Below are positions 1 to 7,212 of a stretch of 41,594 bases of DNA, one piece after another. The stretch is from DRYS01 sp964491605 (lineage in GTDB: Archaea > Thermoproteota > CALKCG01 > B24 > DRYS01), in the NCBI GenBank assembly GCA_964491605.1, contig CAZBGY010000013.1, positions 1-41,594 on the forward strand, written 5' to 3'. The position numbers were made by a program, and so were the translations under genes. The stretch's first letter is position 1, and the number at the start of each line of letters is the position of its first letter. The notes below the pieces were generated by a model that worked only from the letters and a program-made list of their open reading frames with translations, was not told where the DNA came from and did no database searches.

Positions 1-221
1 TCGAATCCTGGTGGATAATCTATCGCTTTAAGTCTTTCTACCGGGTTACCTGTAAACTCTGCTATTAGTAATATATCGATATCGCTCCATAGATTGAAAT
101 CACCCCTAGCATAGGAGCCTATCAGGATTGCCGTAACTTTAAACTTCAGGCTATCCACCCAATCCTTAGCTCTCCCTATAGCCTCCTCCCTCAGCTTCCT
201 CCTCTCTTCAAGTATCTCCAT
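1..221 (-). CDS. MNT-type minimal nucleotidyltransferase, partial
   Basis: The N-terminal 73 codons are present; the gene runs off the left edge of the window. The translation shows GSYARGDFNLWSDIDIL, matching the GS-x10-DxD signature of minimal (MNT) nucleotidyltransferases, where the two aspartates bind the catalytic metals. The ATG at 221 lies inside the 3' end of the HEPN gene, so the two overlap by 31 bases and are probably translated together. MNT/HEPN pairs in archaea often act as toxin-antitoxin modules in which the MNT partner nucleotidylates the HEPN protein; that role here is inference from the pairing. The C-terminus cannot be seen. Confidence 0.85.
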   Translation of the reverse strand, partial: MEILEERRKLREEAIGRAKDWVDSLKFKVTAILIGSYARGDFNLWSDIDILLIAEFTGNPVERLKAIDYPPGF

Positions 222-610
222 ACATCCTCAACCCATGAGATAATACATTCAGAATACTTGATAGCATTAGTAGCATCCAGCTTAGTATAATATTCGTAGG
301 GCATACCCTCAGCCCAAGCGTTAGGATACCTAGTAGGTACGTAGTACTTATCTAAGGTTTTAGCGTATTCTAGTATTTCATCCGAGACTTGAACCCCTAT
401 AGATTTAACGATCATCACTAGTTTTGCTATGCTATGACCATAGGCGGGTGAACCGATACCATAGAGTAATGCTTTGACGGCGAATTCAGCTGCCTGCTGA
501 GCTTTGAAGCAGGCCCAATTGTAATCCCCTCTATCTAGGTCACCGTAGGCGGATTCTATAGTTCTCCTAGCCATGGATAGCCACCTCGAGTACTCGCTAT
601 TATCGAGCAT
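191..610 (-). CDS. HEPN domain protein, partner of MNT
   Basis: 139 aa, all-helical in appearance, with the HEPN landmarks A-x2-QQAAEFAVKALL (about residues 36-49) and a later TRYPNAW stretch (about 93-99). The RX4-6H motif of HEPN ribonucleases is not visible, so RNase activity should not be assumed. It is the first gene of a two-gene unit and overlaps the MNT gene by 31 bases. Function is probably toxin or partner protein of an MNT/HEPN module; a house-keeping substrate-binding role is also possible. Confidence 0.85.
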   Translation of the reverse strand: MLDNSEYSRWLSMARRTIESAYGDLDRGDYNWACFKAQQAAEFAVKALLYGIGSPAYGHSIAKLVMIVKSIGVQVSDEILEYAKTLDKYYVPTRYPNAWAEGMPYEYYTKLDATNAIKYSECIISWVEDVWRYLKRGGS

Positions 611-1396
611 ATCTCAAATCGCCATCCTCAACTCCTATCTCCTATATAGAGGCTCGCATATGAACCTTAAATAACGTTCTAGCTATATATTTACGCTCAT
701 ACCTAAAACCTCCTATACGAGGATATACTAGCGATATTCGAAGGTAGGGATTGATCGTATGACTTTATAGATGGGAATAAGCTCTGATACTATTGTTCCC
801 GCTGGAGTAGCCCTTACTGGATAGGTATATAGGGGCGACGCGTTTAATCGATGTATGCGTGAAGCAGGATGCTACCTAGGATACTTCACGTATGGCTTCG
901 TAAAGTATCGTAGAGCGTGGATGTTGGATGATTGTCGATGGTAGTACTATACTGCCGTACTCCACAGGCTTAAGCCTCTGGGATTTTTCTGTTTTCAGCC
1001 TCTTGGATCATCGTACTGGGACTCTAAGCTGTGTCGAATCACCCTCTAGAATGGCGTATAGTCATACCCATCCACCTCTATCTAGAGCCTTACCCCAGCT
1101 TTTCCTACGATATAGACCTTATACGAGCGATACACTCAAGACGCCGTATGAAATCTCTATCTAGAGTTTTAGCTATAATCTACTCCGCCCATAAGAATCG
1201 TAGGCTTTCCTCGAAGCTATATGATGAATCCTCTAGCAGCTATCGTGTTATATCTGGATACAATCTACGTTGATAGAATGGCGTCCCCAGATATCTAGGA
1301 TGATGTCTAGGTAGATCTGCATATATCATATTAGATGTATGCTTAGATCGGCTTATCCCCGAAAGGATAGGCCTGGCTTCGATCTATCTACACCCT

Positions 1397-1437
1397 CTAG
1401 GTTTTTCCATAGTATTTCCCCATACCTCCCTCCATAG
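1397..1437. repeat. dispersed repeat, copy A
   Basis: Reads CTAGGTTTTTCCATAG and continues to a second CCATAG. It aligns with about 80% identity, allowing one gap, to 35424-35463. Both copies lie in gene-poor decayed DNA, and the similarity extends weakly about 10 bases further upstream. Its nature is unknown; it may be a remnant of a mobile element or of a shared ancestral gene. Confidence 0.5.
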
Positions 1438-1812
1438 ATTCGCTATCTTTTCCATGACCTACCCTATGGATCCTAAACCGTCTAGATCCAGAAACATCGT
1501 CTAAGGAGCTCTACAGAACCCTAACTCGAATCTAATCTAGAGTGATCATCTAGATTAACCTTCCATCTCTATCAGAAGAATACCATCGTAAACAGTTTAT
1601 CATATTAGATTTTCGCCTCATTTATTTTCTTCTACAATAACCAAGAAAGATAATGTACATATATACAAACTTGAGATCTATATAGCGGTGAAAGAGCTTC
1701 AGGTAAATCGCTGAGAAGAAGCTCGCTGCGTCTAATAAGCCTCTCATCAACAAGCTTCCAATCCATAAAAGGAAAGAGTGTTAAACAGAAAAATTAATTA
1801 AGCCATAAAACA

Positions 1813-1840
1813 TAATTTATAAATCGAAGAGGAGGTGATC
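1813..1840 (+). promoter_or_regulatory. TATA box and strong Shine-Dalgarno
   Basis: A TATA-like ATTTATAAAT lies about 25 bases before the ATG at 1843. GGAGGTGATC at 1831-1840 is a full-length complement to the usual 3' end of archaeal 16S rRNA, at an ideal distance from the start. Many genes in this window have a weak or no Shine-Dalgarno, so this is notably strong and fixes the start. Confidence 0.75.
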
Positions 1841-1842
1841 CG

Positions 1843-2331
1843 ATGACTGGAAAAATTTGGAAAATACCTTTAATAGTTTTTGTCGCTCTGCTATCAATGA
1901 CGGTTTTTCCTCCGTTAGCATCGGCTAAACCGGTTTACCATGAGGACGGAACCTATGAAATTCATGACTTTCGGGTACTTAATCAAGGTAATGGCGAATG
2001 GCTCATCTACGAAGGCGAAATACATTACAACATTCAATTAGTTTTGGATAATGCTGGGGGAGCTCACTGGCACTGGTGTGGAAGCCACAACTTAAGAGGC
2101 GTAGGATTAACCACCGGAGCCAAATACCAGGTTGTAAGCACAGAAACAAGGCTTTATAATTCAAGGGATAGCGGCTTCCCATATGAGTGGACCTACATAA
2201 ACACTTCTCCGCTAATCAGCCAAGGCAAAGTAACAAACATGATATTCACCATAAGGAATCAAGTAACTGTAAACGCAAACGGTGAAATAACAGTATCCTT
2301 CTCAGAAATGAACATAGTATTCAGAGGTTAA
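1843..2331 (+). CDS. secreted protein of unknown function
   Basis: 162 aa. The N-terminus is a classic signal peptide: KIWK, then a hydrophobic stretch to about residue 25, then a likely cleavage after LASA. The mature part looks beta-rich, with a single HWHWCG motif around residues 70-75 and no further membrane segment. No family is recognised. Base composition is more AT-rich than the host genes and codons differ from them (few CTA, ATA), so it was probably brought in by a mobile element. It lies just left of a tRNA-derived repeat and could be cargo of an older integration. Confidence 0.7.
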   Translation: MTGKIWKIPLIVFVALLSMTVFPPLASAKPVYHEDGTYEIHDFRVLNQGNGEWLIYEGEIHYNIQLVLDNAGGAHWHWCGSHNLRGVGLTTGAKYQVVSTETRLYNSRDSGFPYEWTYINTSPLISQGKVTNMIFTIRNQVTVNANGEITVSFSEMNIVFRG

Positions 2332-2408
2332 TCACAAAAGAGAGGAGTTAAGAGACACTAATGAAATGCAATAATATGATTTAAAGTTTAGTTTCTTATT
2401 TTTGTTTT

Positions 2409-2466
2409 ATGCTATTTAGAAATGAAGAAGTAGCCTCAGCATAGTGGGCTGGGAGAGATTTGAACC
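2409..2466. repeat. att-like repeat: integrase tail plus tRNA-Ile 3' end
   Basis: Direct repeat of 6092-6150, about 48 of 58 positions identical. The first part, ATGCTATTTAGAAATG, matches the last codons of the integrase pseudogene with one inserted T. The second part (2445-2465) is a degenerate copy of the tRNA-Ile acceptor, T-stem and T-loop 3' half, after which it diverges. This fits an attachment site left when an element integrated into the 3' end of the tRNA. The integrase-tail piece implies a second, older integrase copy on its left. Confidence 0.75.
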
Positions 2467-2809
2467 TAGCGAAGCATGGCGATTTCTCCCGCAACCCCCC
2501 TCTTTTTCCTGTTTTTAAATCTTCTGAGATTCGCTTTTCTATTCTAGGTAAATTCTTTGAATCCACTAATTCTTCTTAATTAATAGGACTGATGAGAGAT
2601 ACAAAGGCCCTTTTTATTTTTAGCTTTATTAAAGCGTATTTTCATTTTTTGCTTTGTGGCTTAATTGTATAGCATTCGCCGCCCTACATCGGCCCCCTCA
2701 TTAACCCGTGTGGAATTGATGAAGGGCTAAAAATTACCACAAAGCTTAGATAATCTTTAGCTTCATTTATTCTGTTAAGTTAATTTCTCTAAGTTTTGAC
2801 AGGTCTGCT
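2467..2809. other. non-coding left end of the element
   Basis: AT-rich, with several short T runs (near 2502-2516 and 2611-2630). I see no open frame, RNA gene or clear repeat. It lies downstream of the minus-strand surface protein gene and may hold its transcription stop. Confidence 0.4.
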
Positions 2810-4396
2810 CTATCTCTTCCTTACAAATTCCCTTAACCTTTTAAGTAACTTGTAACCAAGTCCGACAAGCAGAGAGATAAGAAATATGTTTATAGAATAA
2901 TTGATTATCATTACAAGCTGGTCCGCGGCAACTCCAGGAATTATTATAACTCTTACGTCGAATTGGTTAATATCGTTTGTAATCGTAAAATCGCGCCCAA
3001 GAATTCTAATGGGGTAATGTATTCCCAACAAGAAAAGATCAAACCCTACATCGATCCTTATCATATCATCTTTAAATCCGATGAAGCTAACCAGGTAGCC
3101 CATGCTGGGAATACTTAGCTGAGTGCCATTTGCTAACGTAATCTTTACGAAAAGGTTCTTTACGAAAGCTCCTGTTTCATCTATTACGTTCAAACTAACC
3201 AAGGCCAACTCTTCACTTGTGAGGGGTGGTGGGTTATATTCTGGAAAGCGCTTAGTAACGACGTCAGAATAGACTTCCTCTAGACGTTCAAAATATCCCA
3301 TAACATCTCCTGCCTTTAAGTCTTGAAGCCCCCTCTCAATCTTGGCTTTAAATTGTGCTGGATCTAAGCCGGACGCTTCGATGGCTCTTTCGGTAGCAGT
3401 TTGAGCTATATCAGCAAATAGATAGATTGTTGCATTCTTTATAGCCTCTTTATCTATTGGACGCTCCTCGCCAGGATTCCATATTATATCAGTCATTTGT
3501 GTATAGTTGAGCAGAGTTTCAAACTCTCTCTTAGCATATACATTATATTTAGAGAAGGGATAGTCTAGGTCTTTTCCATAGGCGTAGAGGGCGCGCAAAC
3601 TATTTATATTGGGTTCAACATGAAATATCGGATCGTTTAAGGTATTCATATAACATGACGTTTTATTTCCAGGTACGATTTCTTTAGGTAGTTCACATCC
3701 AGGATAACCAAGCTCAACATCAGTCCGTACAATCTTTACCTTCACATTTTCATTCTCAAGCTCTCCCTTACCATTTGTCCCTAGTTTGAACTTGAAACTT
3801 CCTAAGAGGTCATTACTGGCACCTAATATTGATTTAAGCACTTCATATGCAACCGCCCCAGCTACCGTGCCAACTGCGGTTCCGATAGTTGCTCCCGCAA
3901 CTGCTCCCGTTATTGTTCCTATTCCAGGAACCGTAATAGTCCCCCCTGTCCCACCCACAGCTGTCCCGGCAATACATCCAATAGCTCCTCCAGCTGCTAC
4001 AGCAGTTGTGCTAAGGATATTATTAAGCCAATCTGGCAGCCCATCCTCCTCCCAAACATTTATCTCGATCTCTACTTCAGTAGCTGGAGTGCACTCTGTG
4101 TGGGTAAACAAGAGATATGATAGCGTCGTATTTTCAGTAACATCTTCAGTTACTGCCGAGCCGTAATGGCCATTAAAATGATTTGGCATGTTTATATGTG
4201 CTGTAACGAAGATTTCAGCCTTGGGGGTCCAAATTGGGTCGCTCCACTTTTTAATGGTCACATAAGTCACTATATGCGTTTGTATTATTGGTGGTCCAGG
4301 TGGATCAAGATGAGCTAAGACCGAAGGCGTAAATAACATAGTTATAAGTAGCACTATTAAAATACTTCTTAATAACCTATTACTAATTTTATTCAT
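2810..4396 (-). CDS. membrane-anchored surface protein with glycine-rich segment
   Basis: 528 aa. It starts with a signal peptide (hydrophobic residues about 9-28, ending VLAH). Residues about 30-125 look beta-rich. Then comes a long small-residue, glycine-zipper-like hydrophobic block at about 132-188 with repeated GGxxG, GTA and GAVAG motifs. A mixed region of about 300 residues follows, and a C-terminal membrane helix (about 497-515) is capped by a basic KLLKRLREFVRKR tail. The layout suggests an outward-facing protein held at the cell surface. No family is recognised. The glycine block could insert into membranes, as in some pore or fusion proteins, but that is speculation. Its start overlaps the upstream gene by 8 bases. 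Confidence 0.75.
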   Translation of the reverse strand: MNKISNRLLRSILIVLLITMLFTPSVLAHLDPPGPPIIQTHIVTYVTIKKWSDPIWTPKAEIFVTAHINMPNHFNGHYGSAVTEDVTENTTLSYLLFTHTECTPATEVEIEINVWEEDGLPDWLNNILSTTAVAAGGAIGCIAGTAVGGTGGTITVPGIGTITGAVAGATIGTAVGTVAGAVAYEVLKSILGASNDLLGSFKFKLGTNGKGELENENVKVKIVRTDVELGYPGCELPKEIVPGNKTSCYMNTLNDPIFHVEPNINSLRALYAYGKDLDYPFSKYNVYAKREFETLLNYTQMTDIIWNPGEERPIDKEAIKNATIYLFADIAQTATERAIEASGLDPAQFKAKIERGLQDLKAGDVMGYFERLEEVYSDVVTKRFPEYNPPPLTSEELALVSLNVIDETGAFVKNLFVKITLANGTQLSIPSMGYLVSFIGFKDDMIRIDVGFDLFLLGIHYPIRILGRDFTITNDINQFDVRVIIIPGVAADQLVMIINYSINIFLISLLVGLGYKLLKRLREFVRKR

Positions 4397-4586
4397 TTAA
4401 ACCCCAACTATTTAGTTCTATATACGTATCCATCAGGAAGAGGGGGATTATTTCAGTCCTTAGCAGTTCCTTAACAAGAAGATTACTTATTATAGGGGCA
4501 TGCTTTATATCTGGCTCTCGAATCATCGTCAGATATTTTTGCACAATACTTTGCTGAATGGAATTATAGTAAGCCCTATGAACCAT
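4389..4586 (-). CDS. small protein of unknown function
   Basis: 65 aa, no signal peptide or membrane segment, predicted mostly helical. It overlaps the start of the surface protein gene by 8 bases and is preceded at a correct distance by a TATA box, so it heads a two-gene transcription unit. No family is recognised. Confidence 0.55.
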   Translation of the reverse strand: MVHRAYYNSIQQSIVQKYLTMIREPDIKHAPIISNLLVKELLRTEIIPLFLMDTYIELNSWGLNE

Positions 4587-4618
4587 TAAACCCTAACCTT
4601 GGTTTACTGTAAGTGTTT

Positions 4619-4632
4619 CAAAATATTTAAGC
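4619..4632 (-). promoter_or_regulatory. TATA box for the 4586-2810 unit
   Basis: On the minus strand this reads GCTTAAATATTTTG, a good archaeal TATA box about 35 bases before the ATG at 4586. Confidence 0.6.
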
Positions 4633-4837
4633 CTTATGTCATAACCCGACGAAAACCATCCAGCTGGGCTATGTTAGGGCTTGGGATCTAGGTTACGATT
4701 ATTATAGCACAGCAAGCGGAACCGGTATCCTAAGCTGGAACTACACTCTTGAAAGCGTTGAAGTTTCAAGTTGCGCTCTGATCATAAGCGGCCTTGGTGG
4801 ATGCATTAGCATTATTGCTGTTGATGTGAGGGGTTGA
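4631..4837 (+). pseudogene. 5'-truncated gene remnant
   Basis: An open frame of 68 codons that reads like real protein: aromatic-rich (GYVRAWDLGYDYYS), then a short beta-like part and a hydrophobic end (LIISGLGGCISIIAVD). It has no ATG, GTG or TTG start and is preceded directly by a stop codon. Its TGA ends 4 bases before the next gene's start, as in an operon. It is probably the C-terminal end of a lost larger gene of the element. Confidence 0.5.
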
Positions 4838-4841
4838 GGGC

Positions 4842-5114
4842 TTGATTAAAGTTAAGCATAGTGAGGGCTACATAACGATTGAGTATGATGTTACTGACGA
4901 TTCTGGGAATGTCAGGGTTGAAAGCTTAGATGTGAGCATAAGTGAGGTTAATGAGCGTCTATGTGAACTGAAGCGATTAACCAGTGTGGATCCAACCGAA
5001 GGCGATGTTAAAAACGTGCTGAAGGCTCTTGTGAATGAGGTTAGGGCCAGCGTGAAGTCCCTACTCCCCTACTACGATTACTCACAGTTGATAGAGGTGG
5101 ATCTGGAGGCATGA
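4842..5114 (+). CDS. small protein of unknown function
   Basis: 90 aa, starting at TTG behind a GAGGGGTTGAGGG purine-rich stretch. The N-terminal half looks beta-stranded (VKHSEGYITIEYDV) and the C-terminal half helical. It is acidic, with no membrane segment. No family is recognised. It follows a truncated gene by 4 bases and overlaps the next tiny frame by ATGA, so it once sat in a tightly packed operon of the integrated element. Confidence 0.6.
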   Translation: MIKVKHSEGYITIEYDVTDDSGNVRVESLDVSISEVNERLCELKRLTSVDPTEGDVKNVLKALVNEVRASVKSLLPYYDYSQLIEVDLEA

Positions 5115-5167
5115 CCTTCACAGTTGACTTCTACACTTTAAATGTTACGGGTTTCTCCGAGAGCTGA
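5111..5167 (+). pseudogene. 18-codon frame, probable 3'-truncated gene
   Basis: ATG overlaps the previous stop as ATGA, the usual sign of translational coupling, and gives MTFTVDFYTLNVTGFSES before a stop. The operon-style start suggests that a real gene began here and was cut by deletion. It could be an intact microprotein, but nothing else supports that. Confidence 0.3.
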
Positions 5168-5172
5168 GGCTG

Positions 5173-6115
5173 ATGGAAAATGGGCAAACTGCTGAAAAGC
5201 GGGCTACGGGAGCCACAGAGAATCTTAAGACTAGCGAGCTGCTCTTTAACTTCGCATGGTGGATGAAGAAGCAGGGCTATAATGATTCGACCATGGAAAC
5301 GAGGGTTAAGACTCTTAAGGTTTTAGTGAAAAACGGTGCCGACCTTAATGATCCGGAAAGCTTTAAAGAAGCTATTGCTAGGCAGGATTGGTGCAGTAAG
5401 AGGAAAGTGAATACTGCCGACGCCTACTCAGCTTTTCTAAGAATGATGGGAAAAAACTTGGGGTCCACCCAAGTTTAAGGTTGAAGAGAAGCTACCATTT
5501 ATTCCGAGTGAAAGCGAGCTTGATGCTCTTATAGCCAGTTCAGGCCTAAATGCATCAACCTTTCTCCGCCTGCTTAAGAAGACTGGTGTCAGAGCTGGTG
5601 AGGCGATAAGGTTCAGGTGGAGCGGCATTGACTTTGATGCTGGCACGGTTAGGATAACACCTGAAAAAGGCAGTAAACTGTGCATCTTCAGGGTTTCAAA
5701 CGAGCTCCTAAATATGCTGGCGAATGTAAGGGCGAGGTATGTTGGAGAAAGGGGTTTTCAGCAAGTCGCTACGAACGGTGCGCCGCCTCTTTCAACAGCA
5801 GAGGGCTCGATTAGCCAAGAAACTCCAAAACCCGAGGCTGCTACAGATCCACTTCCATACCTTCCGCCACTGGAAGGCAACAATGCTCTACCACCAAACA
5901 AAGGGCATCCTGTATGCGATGAACTTCCTCGGTCACCGGAACATTAAGAACACGCTCTTATACGTTCAGCTGGAGGGTGCGCTATTCAAGGGAAACGACG
6001 AGTATATCTGTAAGGCTGCGGGAAAAGGGATGATGCTAAAACGCTTATTGAGGTCGGCTTTGAATATGTATGCACGACGCCGAATGGTATAATGTTGTTT
6101 AGAAAGAGAAAGTAG
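5173..6115 (+). pseudogene. tyrosine recombinase (integrase), frameshifted
   Basis: Archaeal tyrosine integrase in four frame pieces. 5173 to about 5455 encodes the N-terminal core-binding domain. An A6 run at about 5451 then shifts the frame; with five A residues it would read on as GKTWGPPKF. The second piece holds the first catalytic arginine (KKTGVRAGEAIRF). A second shift near 5745 leads to the box with HTFRHWK and LGHRNIKNTLLYVQ, carrying the later catalytic residues up to the nucleophile tyrosine. A third shift near 6030 restores the tail, ending IMLFRKRK at the TAG at 6113. Joined, it would be about 310 aa, normal for the family. It lies against tRNA-Ile, its likely target. Confidence 0.85.
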
Positions 6116-6150
6116 CATATCAGCACAGTGGGCCGGGAGAGATTCGAACT
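6092..6150. repeat. att-like repeat, tRNA-proximal copy
   Basis: Covers the last eight integrase codons, the short spacer and the 3' third of tRNA-Ile. It matches 2409-2466. Sharing the tRNA part is expected for an attachment site; sharing the integrase tail is not, and suggests a second related element. Confidence 0.75.
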
Positions 6151-6203
6151 CTCGACCTTCCGGTTATCAGCCGGACGCTCTGACCAGGCTGAGCTACCGG
6201 CCC
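6129..6203 (-). tRNA. tRNA-Ile (GAT)
   Basis: 75 nt cloverleaf with a 7-bp acceptor GGGCCGG/CCGGCCC, a GCTC/GAGC D-stem, a TCCGG anticodon stem with loop CTGATAA (anticodon GAT), a GAGAG/CTCTC T-stem with TTCGAAT loop, and discriminator A. CCA is not encoded and there is no intron. Its 3' end faces the integrase and is the presumed integration site. Confidence 0.95.
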
Positions 6204-6244
6204 ACTTCTAACGGGTATTTACGGTAGATCCTGGTATAAAGGAT

Positions 6245-6672
6245 TTACTTTACTCTTACAAGCTTGCTTCTACCCATAATCCTCCAATACTCGACTTCTA
6301 CTCCAGGTGCTAGCCTATCTCTTCCCTCTAGATCCTCCGGTATATCTACTTCGAATACTTCGAATGTTTCTCCATCCATAATCTGGGTGCTATTACCTAC
6401 GATCGATACTACCTGCCCCGTCCTCTTATCCACTATAGGTATATCTATCGATGCATCTACAGGGGCTACTATAGATCTTTTAACGTTATCGAATAGACCT
6501 ATACCTACTATCCGTGCCTTAGCGCTTCCGTGTCTCGGAGCTAGGAGGCTTCGATCGCCTACCAAGCTTTTCCGGGTTTAGATTTATCCACGGATAATAC
6601 TCGGCACGGCTCCCCATCTATAACTACATACATACCCGGTTTGATCGAACCTATATCTGAAGGCCTACTCAT
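6245..6672 (-). CDS. translation factor aIF5A, split by 35 nt
   Basis: Archaeal homologue of eIF5A, which binds the ribosome and relieves stalling. The first part, 6672-6568, encodes 35 residues from MSRPSDIG to SVDKSKPGK; the second, 6532-6245, begins HGSAKARIVG and encodes 95 residues. Joined they give 130 aa, the normal length, with the conserved K-P-G-K-H-G loop whose second lysine is the deoxyhypusine/hypusine site. Between them are 35 nt containing in-frame stops, so the gene cannot be read straight through. A TTG at 6565 would allow a short form without the lysine. It is 16 bases downstream of the DUF123 gene and probably co-transcribed. Whether it is spliced, frameshifted or dead is unknown. 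Confidence 0.85.
6533..6567 (-). other. 35-nt intervening sequence in aIF5A, intron candidate
   Basis: Removing these 35 nt restores the aIF5A frame exactly between the hypusine-site lysine and the following histidine; the junction is ambiguous by one A. On the minus strand the insert folds on itself: AGCT pairs with AGCT, and GG(T)AGGC pairs with GCCTCC around a GATCGAA loop, with one T-T mismatch and one bulged T. It contains two TAG stops in the aIF5A frame. I could not draw a canonical bulge-helix-bulge with 3-nt bulges, so splicing by the tRNA endonuclease is only a hypothesis. Confidence 0.5.
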
Positions 6673-6688
6673 AGGTACCCCCACTACT

Positions 6689-7165
6689 CTATCGTAATCC
6701 TCTCCGATTTAAAAATCTCTCTTCACAGATTACTCTAGGCTCTAGATTCAATCCTCTATAGATGGATACGACGGTATCTACCGCTAGCGATGGATCTAAA
6801 CCTAGATGGTGTAGATGGGATCTACATCCATATCTGCAATCCGATGATCCGAAGCCTATAATCGGCTTAGCATCCCTAGATAGCATGCACGCTACTATAT
6901 GCTCGAAGCTTCTATCAGATTCAGCGTAGACTACGACTTCCAGCCTCGATTCGAGCAATAAGTAATCTATATGCCAGAAAGGCTTCCGGATATTCCTCCT
7001 CAGATACCTAGATATCCTACCCTCCAAGCTGAATCCCCCTCTACCCATAGCTGAGCCTGTATATCCGTAGAAACCTTTATCGAATGTTAATACGCCAAGC
7101 CTACCAACCCTGATGGATTTCCCGCTAGATAGCTCTAAGACTACTGTGTAGACCCCCCTAGACAT
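6689..7165 (-). CDS. DUF123 (GIY-YIG-like) protein
   Basis: 158 aa, full-length match to the archaeal DUF123 family, related to GIY-YIG nucleases and sometimes fused to endonuclease III. Landmarks are GVYTVVLEL at the start, FDKGFYGYTGSA (about 29-40), LEGRISRYLRR, KPFWHIDYLL (about 61-70) and SSDCRYGCRSHLHHLG near residues 107-122. Its biochemical role is not established; DNA repair is a reasonable guess. It is the first gene of a probable two-gene unit with aIF5A. Confidence 0.85.
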   Translation of the reverse strand: MSRGVYTVVLELSSGKSIRVGRLGVLTFDKGFYGYTGSAMGRGGFSLEGRISRYLRRNIRKPFWHIDYLLLESRLEVVVYAESDRSFEHIVACMLSRDAKPIIGFGSSDCRYGCRSHLHHLGLDPSLAVDTVVSIYRGLNLEPRVICEERFLNRRGLR

Positions 7166-7195
7166 ACATATAGTAAGCTTTAGCTACTCCAGGAG

Positions 7196-7206
7196 ATTAA
7201 ATATAT
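7196..7206 (-). promoter_or_regulatory. TATA box for the DUF123-aIF5A unit
   Basis: On the minus strand this reads ATATATTTAAT, 31 bases before the ATG at 7165, a correct distance for a short-leader transcript. It lies in the narrow divergent gap to the phosphatidyltransferase gene. Confidence 0.6.
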
Positions 7207-7212
7207 CTAGGT

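Larger units (their letters stand above)
611..1842. other. gene-poor stretch, probably decayed
   Basis: About 1.2 kb without a convincing gene. Two overlapping open frames near 928-1273 (78 and 80 codons) have no recognisable domain and look like chance or decayed coding DNA. A short imperfect hairpin (8-bp arms, one G-T pair) sits near 1351-1372. A 41-bp segment at 1397-1437 is repeated near 35424. The last 40 bases hold the promoter and ribosome binding site of the next gene. Confidence 0.5.
2445..6150. mobile_element. degenerate integrated element at tRNA-Ile
   Basis: The segment is bounded on the left by a tRNA-Ile 3' fragment and on the right by the intact tRNA, with a tyrosine integrase pseudogene beside the tRNA. 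Inside are a signal-peptide surface protein, small unknown genes and a truncated gene. The sequence is visibly poorer in CTAG and in CTA and ATA codons than the flanks. It is a plasmid or virus remnant by inference; no replication or capsid gene is recognisable. The integrase is broken, so it is probably no longer mobile. Confidence 0.7.

Noticed and set aside
928..1273. Two overlapping open frames of 78 and 80 codons
   Set aside because: No recognisable motif, odd composition, and both compete for the same DNA in a decayed region; treated as chance frames.
3786..4166. 126-codon plus-strand frame rich in A, P, V and T
   Set aside because: Antisense shadow of the glycine-rich block of the surface protein; the low-complexity text is an artefact of that repeat.
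6533..6567. Canonical bulge-helix-bulge intron in aIF5A
   Set aside because: Pairing of the intron start with the downstream exon fails for both possible junctions, so only an unclassified intervening sequence is claimed.
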